64,000 nucleotides of DNA from Impatiens glandulifera. Its lineage: Eukaryota > Streptophyta > Magnoliopsida > Ericales > Balsaminaceae. Each line of letters begins with the position of its first letter. Position 1 is the stretch's first letter. Location of the stretch: positions 53,695,814 through 53,759,813 of the forward strand of contig NC_061866.1 of the NCBI RefSeq assembly GCF_907164915.1, read 5' to 3'. Position numbers and translations under genes: made by a program. The notes beneath the pieces were generated by a model, which saw only the letters and a program-made list of their open reading frames with translations, was not told the origin of the DNA and did not search any database. Positions 46,901 to 62,700 of this stretch are shown here, in pieces.

Positions 46901-48457
46901 GTGTATTCACCAGGTTGATCAATCGCAATACAACCATTCCAACCAAGAAAAGCCAGGTATTCCCATTGCACTTTTGTTTCTTTTTTATACATATTTTTAT
47001 CTCTTGTTTTGCTGTTGCTTAATTTTTGGTAAAACAAATCATTTGATTCAAATAATCTCTTTATGAGATGTGAAGAACATATTAGAGTCAAAATTCATAT
47101 TTATTCAAGAGTGAACTGACAAATAACAAATATCCAAATTGTATTTGCCAATTTTGGAAACCACCTTCAAAACCATTGTTTATATTTTATTTAAACTATT
47201 GCCTTTTTCTGTTTGAATCCTTATTTTGGCCACTCAAGACCTATTACTTAACTATGATTTTTTTTTTAACTTTGGAGTGTTGATAAAACTGAAAATTAGA
47301 TTTTAAGTGTCAAATTAGTCAAATATCTGAAAAATAAATCAAATAATTTCTGAATCTTAAGCAATTGGTTAGTGCAATTGGTATCTTAAGCAATTGGTAT
47401 GTCAGAAATTAAAGTACTTGGTTGCTCTTAATAGTAGTTAGTCATCCATAACTTATAAAATTAAGCTATATTTAATAGCTTGCTTTGAGTTAAATCTAGA
47501 TAACTATGTGATCCTTAATTGACAATTAAATTTATTTAATTTTTGAAAATGTAACAGTTATTATTTGATATGAACCTTAATTTACATAATTGAAATAAGT
47601 TCTTAAATCATTTAGATTAAGTTGTAACTTTGTAATAAAACACCCCCTTAACAAAAAAAACAAAACCCATTCTGCTCAACAAATAAACTAAAGTTTGAAT
47701 TTAAGAAATCCTTGTAAAATGGTTTCATAGTTGAAAGGACCATATAGAAAAATGCTTTGTCTCTTCATTAAACTTATAACCCATAAAGATTATTCTCACT
47801 TGTATATATGTTTAGGTATTCTCCACAGCTGCAGACAACCAAACTCAGGTAGGCATAAAGGTACTACAAGGCGAACGTGAAATAGCAGCCGACAACAAAA
47901 TGCTGGGAGAATTCGAGCTCGTGGGTATTCCACCATCTCCAAGGGGCATGCCTCAAATCGAAGTAACATTCGATATCGATGCAAACGGAATCGTAACAGT
48001 CTCCGCCAAAGACAAAACAACCGGAAAAGAACAACAAATCACAATTCGTTCTTCAGGAGGACTATCTGATGATGAGATTGAAAAGATGGTTAGAGAAGCT
48101 GAAGTGCACGCTCAGAAAGACAAGGAAAGAAAAACACTCATCGATCTGAGAAACAACGCCGACACGACTATCTATAGTATCGAGAAGAGTTTGAACGAGT
48201 ACAAGGATAAGATTCCCGCGGAAGTAGTGACCGAGATTGAGTCTGCGATTTCTGATTTGAGGAATGCGATGGGAAATGAAGATGTTGAGGAAATTAGGGC
48301 TAAGTTGGATGTTGCTAATAAAGCTGTTTCAAAGATCGGAGAGCATATGACTGGAAAATCTGGCGGTGGTGATGATTCTACTAGCGGCGGTAGTGCTGGA
48401 GGAGGTGAGCAGCAGCAGCAGGCTCCTGAGGCGGAATATGAAGAGGTGAAGAAGTGA
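43988..48457 (+). CDS. mtHSC70: Mitochondrial heat-shock protein 70, six exons
   Basis: The exons are 43988-44062, 44876-44952, 45029-45107, 45205-45771, 46336-46956 and 47816-48457. The sum is 2061 bp, or 686 residues, normal for plant mtHSP70. The N terminus ([14 protein letters not shown]) is a basic presequence for mitochondrial import. All three HSP70 signatures are present: [17 protein letters not shown] (about 60), [12 protein letters not shown] (about 250) and [17 protein letters not shown] (about 390). The substrate-binding part follows. The C terminus is glycine- and glutamine-rich and ends AEYEEVKK instead of the cytosolic EEVD. The chaperone drives matrix import and folding with J-domain and GrpE partners. 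Intron 4 contains a MITE-like insertion (45951-46285). Confidence 0.96.
45951..46285. mobile_element. MITE-like insertion in mtHSP70 intron 4
   Basis: GTCCTTGTTTGGT at 45951 is mirrored by ACCAAACAAGGAC ending at 46285, a perfect 13-bp inverted pair enclosing 335 bp with no ORF. The ends are of the CTTGTTTGGT type seen in many plant hAT-like MITEs. Flanking target duplications are not obvious. Confidence 0.6.
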
Positions 48458-49157
48458 TAGTTTAGGGTTTTAAGTATAATTTTAGTTCCTACGATTTTTG
48501 TTCTGGGATATATTAAATTTGTGTTGGTGAATTAGGTAATCCTCTTATTATTATTATCGAGATTTTAGCAGAAGAAGAATTAATTGTGTTTTCTTCTTTA
48601 ATAAACAAACAAACAAACTCATGAGATATATTTTCTTATATCTTCTAATGAGCTTCCTGAATCGGAGTCTGTCTGAAATTGTATATTTAGTCAAATCATA
48701 TACCGTGATTGATCGGGCTATGAATAATGTCAAAATTAATCAATAATAATTATGAAGAAAAATATGGCGGTAGGTCCCAGCAAGAGGAATTTTAGCCATG
48801 AAGAAGAATAAGACACGAACATACATACATCAATCCGCGAATCTCTCCGTCATCAAACATGTGAATTTCCGTCATCAAACATGTGAATTTTTGTTGTCTT
48901 TTTTCCTTTAAAATAAAAAAATCAACAATATTCTCTAATACAATACAATACAATAATCAAACTTGTTTCTACTTACACAAATAAGTTAAAATATTCATAA
49001 AGATGATGATGATGATTCAAATTACATAAAATTATAGATTTTAAAAGAAATCCTGATTGATATTCGACAAGGGAATTTATAATTAGAATGAAAAACATGT
49101 CTGTCTTTATCCCTAGCTTTAATTAGCTACCTGTGCGTGCGTGCGTGTATTGGTTCA
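48458..49157. other. Intergenic between convergent mtHSP70 and GPI-protein genes
   Basis: Holds both 3' flanks. A short duplication of 'cgtcatcaaacatgtgaatt' occurs at 48848-48890. No gene is seen. Confidence 0.7.
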
Positions 49158-50176
49158 TTATAGAAATAATCCAAATATTGTCGTCGTCGTCAGGATCAAA
49201 AGGGGAAACAAAAACATTGATGAAGAAGATGACAATGAACCAGCCTTATCGAACTGCAAGGAGTTTACGGCGAGTGGCATGTTTTCTTGATCTGGACTGC
49301 ACTTTGATTCATGGGGAGGGTGCGCACTATACATCAAGGCCCTCAAAACGGCCGACACAGTTGGAATGTACGCGGTCTTGTTCCGGGCAAGAAGCCATGT
49401 CAGCCCCATCAGCTGGCAATCCCTGTCGAACATCTTGCTCGCCCGCCGGTCGCCATTATTTCCGTACCCACCACCCTTCAGCTGCACAACAACAACAACA
49501 ACAGTACTCAGTACTCGAATGTTTTAATTAAAAAAAGAAAAGAAAAAGAATTAACCTTTTGCAGAGCTCCGAGACAGTTGGTGCAACCGGCGTAAGAAGA
49601 ATTCCTGCAGTTCTTTTCAAGATCTCTTACGGCAGCTGTTGGTGTCGCTTTTGGACCGCCGGTAACATTAAAAGCGGCGGGACAAGTTAGGGATGTGATC
49701 TGATGCAGCCGGATCCCGCAGAAGCAAAGAGCGGTATCACACGTAGCGTTAGGTTGTTGTATGTGGATATTTCGGGTCTGTAAAGAAGTCTGCAGCGAAT
49801 CAACGCATTTCTGCGAGTCATCAGGCATGATGGGTAAATCGGAAGATGTTGGAGCAGCAGCAGCAGCAGCCGATGGAGGAAGGACTTGAAGAGCAGAGCG
49901 AGCGTGAGCGGCGAAGAGCCAGGCGGCGAGGACCGGGCAGCAACGACTCCGATCGAGATTCCGGCCGCACGCGTCTTTGACGCCGCCGAATAGTTCGGCG
50001 GAGAGGTCTAGGCGGCAAGCAGTTTGTCCTTGCGTCTGGACTGCAGGGAAAGACGGGACGGTGTTGGAGGTACTGGTGTCATCGCCGCCCGGTTGAGCCG
50101 GTTGGGATAGCAATTCTGATTGAGAGTGGTTGAAGAAGAAGAAGAAGAGGAAGGCGAAATAATATAGGGCGTACAT
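49158..50176 (-). CDS. GPI-anchored-type protein (At4g28100-like), two exons
   Basis: The exons are 50176-49556 and 49481-49158 (CAAAAG|GTTAAT ... TGTGCAG|CTGAAG), encoding 314 residues. The N terminus is a signal peptide with an unusual phenylalanine run (FAFLFFFFFN). The mature part is cysteine-rich: CRLDLSAELFGGVKDACGRN, RCCPVLAAWLFAAHARSAL, ALCFCGIRLHQITSLTCP, NCRNSSYAGCTNCLGALQK, then DCQLMGLTWLLARNKTAY and KCSPDQENMPLAVNSLQF. The C-terminal hydrophobic tail after a serine cluster is a likely GPI attachment signal. The order matches uncharacterised plant GPI-anchored proteins with a SPARK-like extracellular domain. A cell-surface location is inferred and the function unknown. A poly-alanine tract (about residues 105-110) comes from a GCT/GCA repeat. 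Confidence 0.9.
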
Positions 50177-53355
<3,179 letters not shown>

Positions 53356-53621
53356 TATATATATATATTACAAAAACTCCCTCTTCTATATCAAGATAAA
53401 CTTAATTAATTAAATAGTAATAATATCAAATAAATGAAAGAGATCAATAAGTATTCAGATTCAATAGGATTTTTTATTTTTTTTATTTTCAAAACACAAT
53501 TAAGTATTGATGATAAGAGATGGATGGATGAACTGGAAATTGGGCCGGACTTGTCAGTTATCGTCCAAGCCCACTCAGGAAACATGTCATTATAGGAATC
53601 CCCATTCCCCTCCACCACCTC

Positions 53622-53658
<37 letters not shown>

Positions 53659-53722
53659 GGAGTAACTTTTGTGCTTATCGTGGCTCAATCGATAAAATCT
53701 CGTTTTTCTGAAAAATATTATT

Positions 53723-53753
<31 letters not shown>

Positions 53754-54904
53754 ATAATATTCTAATAATTTTTTTTTATTATCTTATAAAATTTATTTCA
53801 TTTAAAAATTTTATATTAATTATATTAAATAAAAATATATACACAATATAAATAAAATTCTAATATATTATATTATCTTATATAATATTTAAATTATAAT
53901 AGTATTGATTTATAAAATTAGTATTTATTTAATTTTTTATTTATGTATTAATAAAAATTAATATTAAAATATTTTAATTTTTTTTATTATTATTACTATT
54001 ATTATTATATAAGGTCTAAAATAAATATATAAATTTGAAAAATATTAATATCAAAATAAAAAATTATTTTCTTAGACGATAGTGAATTTGTATATAGGAA
54101 ATTTTCATTCATTTATAGAAACAAAACAAAAAAGTCAAATTTATTTAAATTCTGGTTTAAGTGATATTGTTTAAAATCTTTGAACTAAAATGTTAATTTA
54201 TTATATAGAATCAACTAAACTTTATAACTAATTTAATATTACTGTTACCAATTTAAACCATTTATAAGATTAATTTTAAGAGTTAAAATAGGAAGTTAGA
54301 GTGAATTGATTTTGATCTGCAAAATGACAGAAGATATTGAGATATAGTACTGACAAAAGAAACTTTTGTTTAGAATTATTATCATTAGAGTCATATTTTG
54401 AAACTTTTCAAATTAAAAACGCAATTGCACTTTTCTGAACTATTTCCATAAAGAAAAGTGGATACATTAAAAACAAACATGGGGTCTGCCCCGCAGACTT
54501 CATATGTTCGCATTTAAAGATGACCCCCAATTAATTGCTTCCACATTAATTATTAATTAATTAATTCCTTCATTTAATATATATATATATATATATATTA
54601 TTATTATTTTTTTGTCCAAGCTTCTTGACTGGTTTGTTAATAAGATTTTGTTTTTGTTGTGGGTTGTTTTGTGATCACCATTGATTGTGATATGATATAA
54701 TTTTAGTTTATTATAATTTCAACTTATATATTATTTTATGAGTTTTATATTATTTGGTTAAATAAATTAGTGAAACAGAGTTTTATTCTTTTAAAAAATT
54801 AACATAAAATGGTTGAATATTTTGAGCTGAAAAACAAAAAAAAAAACAAATAGAATGAGAGAATTTTATAACATAAAACCTTGTAATAGCCACAAAATTA
54901 GAGA
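53356..54904. other. AT-rich intergenic block
   Basis: 3' flank of the MYB gene and microsatellites. No gene is seen. Confidence 0.6.
53621..53657. repeat. (ATT)n microsatellite
   Basis: About twelve ATT units. A TAA/AAT tract occurs again at 53723-53752. Confidence 0.95.
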
Positions 54905-56047
54905 TTAGAAGAAACTATCCATGTCTAAACTCTCTGGAATTTCAAATTTGAACATGCTAGAGTAGCACTCCCTCTCAATTATATCCTCTATGCTGTTGTT
55001 GTTGTTCATGTAAGTAGATGCCATGGGCGGCTCCAATGGGCTTGACCCATTCGTTTGTGAATTGGAATCAATGAGAAAGTTCTTCAAGTCGTTGTCAAAA
55101 CTCGAGTTACTCGATAGATTTGGAACCATACCAAAACTTTGATTATGATTTGGCGAAAATGTGGCATTAATGATATTCCCATTTTCTTGGTAGCCAAAGT
55201 TTGTGGAGATTGTAGAGAATTGACTCATGTCTAAATTGTTCATCCCAGTTTGAAAAATGGGTTGAGTAGAAGTACACAATGAGAGAAGTTCTTGATCTTC
55301 TCCTTGAGTTGGTTGAAAAATAGGAACTTGATCATGATTAATTTGAGGGATTGCTGTTGGTGAATTCAGATTCGAAATCAAGAGCCTTAGGAGTTGAGGG
55401 TTCATGAGCGCTTGGAGACCGAGTAGGTTTGAAAGATTGAGTTGTGCTGATGAACTAAGGATAGAAGTCGAAAGATCCAATCGGGGAGCGTGGGTGATTG
55501 GATCTATTCCCATCCTAAGGAGCCTTTTTCTAATATGAGTATTCCAATAATTCTTGATTTCATTGTCTGTTCTTCCGGGCAAGCGTGCAGCGATAGCAGA
55601 CCACCTAAATAATGGTTAACATAAATATTTATGAGTAAATTAAGAGAAATGTACGTACATGTTAATTAATTACTTATTTGAAAACGAACATTTTTCTTAC
55701 TTGTTTCCAAGAATAGTGTGTAGCTGTATGATGGTTTCCTCTTCTTCAAAAGAGAACCTTCCTCTTCTTATATCAGGCCTTAAATAGTTTGCCCAGCGCA
55801 AACGGCAACTCTTTCCACATCTTTGAAGCCCTTCAATATTAATTTTTAAGACAGATTAAATTAAGCATGATATATATGATCGATGATCCTTTCATGTTGA
55901 TAATAATTAATTACCAGCATTCTTGGGTAGGGATCGCCAGTTGGAAGCTCCATGCAATTGTATATAGTGAACGAGCTTTTGATCTTCTTCTGGAGTCCAA
56001 GGGCCCTTCTTCAGGCCATTTTTGTCGCAGCAAGGTGATCTTCCCAT
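54905..56047 (-). CDS. R2R3-MYB transcription factor, MYB41/74/102-like (subgroup 11), three exons
   Basis: The exons are 56047-55915, 55830-55701 and 55604-54905. The sum is 963 bp, or 320 residues, with the two introns at the standard R2R3-MYB positions. The N terminus [20 protein letters not shown] opens the R2 repeat. R2 (tryptophans in [22 protein letters not shown]) and R3 ([34 protein letters not shown]) are complete. The bHLH-interaction motif of R3 is absent. The following [20 protein letters not shown] and the [20 protein letters not shown] segment are, as I recall, typical of subgroup 11, whose members respond to osmotic stress and ABA and affect cuticle or suberin formation. The exact ortholog is not assigned. 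Confidence 0.92.
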
Positions 56048-57479
56048 TTTGTTATATATGTTAATCCTTTTCAAAAAAAGATATATAGTTATATGTTGTT
56101 CTGTTTCTAAATGATAAGATTATGGTGTGTATTTATATGGAATAACTAGCTAGATAAGTTGAATTAAAGTCAATAAGATTGGTACCGCCCTCATACTACG
56201 TACGTCTCTTTCTGTTATGTACGTAATTTGAGTTAATAATAGAAAATAATGTAATCCCGTTGACAAAAATATAAATTCACAATATAAGGAAATTTATTTT
56301 TATGCTTGCAGGTTAAGCTTCTAAAAATATAAGGATTATTTTTTATTTTTTTTTGTGTCTTTCAATCTTTTTTCAACTATACTACAAATACCAGGTTAAT
56401 TTTTTTTTAAGCTTACCAGTTAAACTGCTAGAACGGGAAAGTTCTTAAGATTTACCACTACCCTTGAAATTAAACTCTTTTCAAAAGAATAATTTCAATG
56501 AAAATAGTGCAATATCCTAAGCCAACTTGAAAAATCTATAGAGAAGGCATGATAATAAATATTAATTTGGTTTGAAATGAGAAATTAAGTGTGTAAAAAT
56601 GAAGTAATTGAGACAAGTGGCGTGCAGAGAATGGAAGATTTTAAATTTTTTATTTTATTTTGTCAAAAGTTGATCTAGCTAGATAGCTAGCTAGGTATTA
56701 TTATTATTATTATTGGTGGGTCAAGTTGTTGTTATTATCTATAGCTAGGATCTTCTGCATTAGAAATTAAGTTGGATTGGATTTTCATGGTCAGCTGATT
56801 AACTTGATAACATATAAAACGTGTCTTAATTAGTTCCGTTTAATTTGCTTTCATCAGCATTACCCATTACAAGTATCACCCTTCCTTCCTTGATCAAAAC
56901 TTAGGTGAAATTAATGATACCATATATAAATATATATATATAACACGATCGAGGATGTTTCTAAGCTATACAATTAACGGGATGAATGTTTTTTTTATTA
57001 TATAATTGTTTAATAATATATATTTAAAGGGAGCAGTTAGTGCGTTGTACAAATTATAGGAAGCCTCGTCACCAAATGTTGTAACAATGTGGCACATCCA
57101 TACACATAAATAATCTCCACTGTTATGATCAGGTCAACCCTGATATTCATTTTATGTTTAAACAAACAAAGTAGTATATAAATATAATGGACACCTGTGC
57201 TTTGGCCTTTTTTTACTTATTTATTTTTTGTGTTGGTTGACTCTGTCTATAATATATAGTTACATAAAAGAAAAAGAGGATTGTGTCTATCATATCATTG
57301 AAAAAAATAAAAGAAGATTGTGTTCAAAATATAAACATTTTTTTTATATTATTTCAATCAATTACATGTTTCAATCAAATGAATAATAAAAATATTTGTT
57401 ACTAATATTGACTATTTAAAGGTTGTGAACTCTAAGTGAATAAGTTAGAGATTTTTTTTTTTTTTTGAATTTTCACGTA
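56048..57479. other. Intergenic; promoter side of the MYB gene
   Basis: AT-rich, with (ATT)n at 56697-56714. No gene is seen. Confidence 0.6.
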
Positions 57480-57989
57480 TATTTAATATTGGCAACGAAA
57501 ATAAGACCACGAATCTTATGTGGTCTGCCACGTCACCCCACATCGGCATTTACAAAATAATAATATAACTTTTTTCCCTTTATTATACCAATTCTTTCGT
57601 ATTTTTCCGTTATTTCCACTCTCTTCTCTCCGGCGATTCACACAAGCGGAAAAGAAAAAGATAACGAAGTTGCAAAAGCTAAAAGAGAGCGAAAGGACGG
57701 GGTAAATAAATATTTCTTCCTTTTCAGCTTGTGCGAATTCAGCGTCTTCTTCATTCTCTTCTCATTTTCTTCAACTTTAGATCTGTTTATCGTTTATATA
57801 TGTTTATTGTATAAATCTATAGTAAAAATCTGTTTATTGTATAGATCTATTTATTATTTAGATCTGTTTATTATCTTCTTCCTTACTCACTACTTCCAAA
57901 TTCCATGAGCAAATATATTTATAAATGTTCGCAGAAAGGTTGTGGATACATTTTGCGATTGGTTGTAAGACTCTGATATGATAAAAAAA

Positions 57990-59520
57990 ATTAGACGTTT
58001 TCTTCTAAAAATGAAAACTTTTGGGATATTTTGTCCCGAAAGTCTCAAAAATTTAAACTCTTCGTGGGATTTAAATTATAAACATTCCTTAATTGTAAAA
58101 TGTTTAATTATAAACAAATCATAAAATTAACCATCAAAACACGTCTAATTTGAAGATTTCGTCATCCAAACCGCCTTTGGCTGTTTGGACGTCGTAGATC
58201 TCTGAAAAATACAATATTAAAAAAAAAATCGTCTGAATCCGTTAAACGCACACAAAGTTATGTCCTTCCTATACAAGTGTATTTCAACATAAATCAAGTT
58301 TTATTTTTGGGACGTTTTCTCTCGAAAATGAAATTTCGGGACTTTTTGTCTTGAAAGTTTTTTATTTATTTTCGGGACATTTTTGTCCAGAAAGTGAATA
58401 TTTTTGGGACATTTTTGTCCTGAAAGTGAATATTTTCGGGATGTTTCTCTCTTGAAAATGAACAATTCCTGGACATTTTCTCCCGAAAGTAAACATTTTT
58501 GGGACTTTTTTCCCCAAATTTTATCTGTTATAATTTTATCTGTATAACTGTTTATCTGTTTAGTAACCTTCATGCTTCATTTATTTGTTTATCTGTAAAT
58601 AATGAAGATTGTCGATAAATTGTAACATTATAAATGCATATTAATTTGAGTTTTTGGATAATGTATAAGTGTTTTATATCATTTTTGGGACAAAATGTCC
58701 CCAAAATGAACAATTTTAGGAGAAAATAAATCTAAACAATAAACCGATCTAAACATGTGGGTAAAAATGACTGTCAATAAAATCTTCAAAAGTAGCGTTC
58801 TACACAACAGTGTTCTACACATCATCATTCGACTTGTCATAAAATCTCTACTTGTTAGAAAAAGAGTCTTTCCAACCTATCTGCAGAAAGTATTATCTCT
58901 GCCCAATTTGTAAACTCTGTTAGGAATTTACCAATAATTATAAACTCAAAAGTGGAAACACAATACCATTAATATTAAACATCTCACAAAAATCTATGAA
59001 ATTAAATAAGCAAACAAAATATGTTCTGAAAGTTCTAAATGCAATATTTGTTTGGAGTTCTGAAGAAGAAGAAATGCTGAAATTAGTGTATAAATAATTA
59101 TTGTTGTTATTTTTACACGTGTATTTTAACATAAATCAAGTTTTATTTTTTGGGATGTTTTCTTCTGATAATTTTTTGGAGTGTTTAGTGTTTAGGGACG
59201 TTTTCTTCCAAAAATGTTTTTTTCGCGACGTTTTTGTTTTGAAAATGATATTTTTTCAAAGTTTTTGTCCCAAGAATTTTTCTCTTCAGGACGTTTTTAT
59301 CCCGAAAGTGAATATTTTCGGGACATTTTACTCTTGAAAATGAACAATTTTGGAACATTTTTCCTGAATTTTATTTGGTATATGTATATTTATTCTGTTT
59401 AGCAACCTTAATGGTTCATTTATTTGTTTATCCATAAACAATGAATGTTGTCGACGAATTGTAACATTATAAATACATTTTAAATTTGAGTTTTAGAATA
59501 ATGTATAAGTGTTTACTTTA
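57990..59520. repeat. Diverged GGGAC/GTCCC repeats and a 410-bp tandem duplication
   Basis: Degenerate units such as 'gggacatttttgtcctgaaa' and 'tttcgggac' recur at 58010-58050, 58310-58510 and 59150-59345. In addition about 410 bp (58268-58677) are duplicated at 59109-59515, in the order: 'aacataaatcaagttttatt', the unit array, then 'ttcatttatttgtttatc' and 'aattgtaacattataaat'. No gene is recognised. Confidence 0.8.
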
Positions 59521-59798
59521 AAAAAAGAGAAATGATAATATCAACGAATGAGTAGCGAAAGCAAGGCCACGAATCCTACGTGGCCTTGCCAGCTAGGAGA
59601 GAGAAAAAAAAAAAAAAAAGAAAAAAAATTAAAAAAAAAAAGAAAAACGTTTCAGTTTCCCCTTCTTCTTTCCTCTCTCTTTCTTCTTTTCATTTATTCT
59701 TTCCGGCGGCGATTTTTCTCTTCTCTGGCGATTTTTCTCTCCGGCGGCGGCATCCCCGACTTCTTCAACTTTATTCATCTTATTTCTTTCGATCGAAA

Positions 59799-62700
59799 AT
59801 GGTACGTCTTTTCCTTCGGGTATTTCCGTTCACTTCACTGTCTGCATTCGTGAATATCTTTTCTCTTTTTCAGGCTGGTGGTCCAGGTACATCTCCAAGC
59901 AAGACTCCAAAATCTCCAAGGACAAGGTAAATAACATCTCCTTTAGAATTCTAAAACATTTTGATGATTTGAAGACCGTTTAGGTTTTTGCGGTTAGGGT
60001 TAGGGTTTAGGGTTAGGGTTATGGATTTTTATGATTCTGCTGATTCTAATGATTTTAACGATAGAAATGGTTGATTATTTTGTGTTTATTTGCTTCTATG
60101 TGATGATTTATGTGATTTTTTATATGTTTGGCTGTTATGGGTCCCGAAAGTGTTGTTTCGGGGACCCGAAAGTATGATTACATAGTCCAGAAATTTGATT
60201 TTGATATGTGTTTTGAATGAACGGTCCCGAAAGTGTGGTTTCGGGACCCGAAAGTGTTGTTTCGGGACCCGAAATGTGTTGTTTCGGGACCCCAAAATTG
60301 AATTTTGATATGTGTGGCTGTTATGAGTCCCGAAAGTGTTGTTTCGGGACCCGAAATGGTTGGTTTCGGGACCCGAAATGGTTAGTTTCGGGACCCGAAA
60401 TGGGTTGTTTCGGGACCCATAAATCTGATTTTGTAATGTTTGTCTGTTATGGGTCCCGAAAGTGTGGTTTCGGGACTCGAAATGGGTGGTTTCGGGACCC
60501 ATAAATCGTATTTTGTAATGTTTGGCTGTTATGGGTCCCGAAAGTGTGGTTTCGGGACCCGAAATGGGTGGTTTCGGGACCCGAAATGGGTGGTTTCGGG
60601 ACCCATAAATCGTATTTTGTAATGTTTGGCTGTTATGGGTCCCGAAAGTGTGGTTTCGGGACCCGAAATGGGTGGTTTCGGGACCCGAAATGGGTGGTTT
60701 CGGGACCCATAAATCGTATTTTGTAATGTTTGGCTGTTATGGGTCCCGAAAGTGTGGTTTCGGGACCCGAAATGGGTGGTTTCGGGACCCGAAATGGGTG
60801 GTTTCGGGACCCAAAATGGGTGGTTTCGGGACCCATAAATCGTATTTTGTAATGTTTGGCTGTTATGGGTCCCGAAAGTGTGGTTTCGGGACCCGAAATG
60901 GGTGGTTTCGGGACCCATAAATCGGATTTTGTAATGTTTGGCTGTTATGGGTCCCGAAAGTTTGGTTTCGGGTCCCGAAATGGGTGGTTTCGGGACCCAA
61001 AATGTGTGGTTTCGGGACCCGAAATCTGGTTTCGGGACCCGAAAATGGGGGTTTCGGGACCCGAAATCTGGTTTCGGGACCCGAAATGGGTGGTTTCGGG
61101 ACCCGAAATTTAGATTTTTAACTTGTTTTCTCTTGGTTTTTAACTTGCTTTAACTTTGTTTCTCTTAGATTATCTGTTTCATGTTTTTTAAATGTTTATC
61201 TTTTGTTTTTGTAGGGCAAATAAACGTAAAAAGAATGCCCAAGAAGCAGCATCTCCCAAAGCAGTTCACAAATCCCCAAAAGCTCCCAAATTAGTTCCGA
61301 AATCCCCCAGAGCAGCAGCTCCCAAAGCAGCCCCACACAACCTTTTTTTAACTAGGACATCTTCTTTTGGCCTTTTCAATCTTCTCCAACTTCTGTCTAA
61401 TGATCAAAAGGAGGCTGTGAAGTCAATAGGCTTTGGCCATCTACTTTCATTATCACTTTCAAAATGCCCCGGGGAGATATCCCGTTATCTAGTGAGGCAG
61501 TTTGACTGTGATAAATGTTCTTTCACTCTAGAGAATGGCGAGGAAGTGAAAATCGAAGAAGAAGATGTTGAAATGGTATTGGGTCTCCCCAGAGGGGAGT
61601 TGGACATTGTAGAATATCAGAATAACGAGACTGATGACAAGCTGAAGGCATTTAGGACTCGATGGGGTAACCCTATTAATGGCGCTCCTTTAGTGACTGC
61701 TATGCCGACGAAAATGATTGAGAAAAAAGCTGCTGACAACAATTTTAAGATAGACTTCGTATTATTTGTTGTCAGCTGCTTTCTCTGGTGTGATCACCTA
61801 GGTCAACTATCAAGGTACTATCATTTTTGTTATTTCATTTGCATCACAACTTATATGACATGTTAATATGACTCAAATATGTTTTTTCCCCTTGCAGGTA
61901 TAGAATTCTGAAATCTATTTCAGATGTTCAAAATATCAAGAAGTTCAATTGGTGCAAATTTGTACTTCAAGGATTAGTTCAATCATGCGCAAAAGTGAAG
62001 GAGAATGAAAAACGACATTTCCAAGGACCACAGACGTTCCTTATTGTAAGTTATCCGTTAATTAATTTCTCTGTTTGCAAAAATAATTGGTTTTAATTAA
62101 CATATGTACGTTTTCAGTTGTGCTACGTGTATAGGGTGAGCAACCCACAAGTGGGAGGAGTTAATGACCGTCGATTTCCAATACTGTCATGTTGGAATGA
62201 CACGACTTTGAAGTTTAGACTGGATACGGAGTTAGAAAATGGAGGATTCGGACAAGGAAGCGTTGTGGGACGAATTCCACTACCGGGGATGTGGGGGGAG
62301 AACGATGAGGAGGATAATGATGTGGGGGATGATGATGAGGAGGATATGAATGAGGGGGTGTCTGAGACCCCAAAGGCGGCGGCGGCAGCAGCAGCAGCAG
62401 AACCTAGGAATAGGTCACCACCTAGGACTAGGTCACCACCTAGGACTAGGCCACCTAGGATGAGGTCAGAACCAACGCAATCAACACCTACGAATCAAGG
62501 CCTACCACCTATGCATATAACACCTCTTAACACGGCAGGTCCGGACGTTGATAAACTGACTTTTACAGAGAATTTGGCGTGGATTGCTAAATGTACGCTG
62601 TTTATTGAAAAGGCCACGAGAAGACTGGAATCTTTAACTTCAGGCTGGGATGCCTCGCCAATGTATGACAACGCCATCCACGTAATTTATAGAGCAATGG

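Noticed and set aside
60140..61110. CRISPR-like array of regularly spaced palindromic repeats
   Set aside because: Eukaryotic nuclear context, repeated rather than unique spacers, no cas genes, and location inside an intron.
60086..61153. Overlapping ORFs on both strands reading WFRDPKWVVSGPE or GPETTHFGSRN
   Set aside because: The palindromic minisatellite contains no stop codons in several frames, so it yields long open frames by composition. The segment lies between good splice sites of the Ulp1-like gene.
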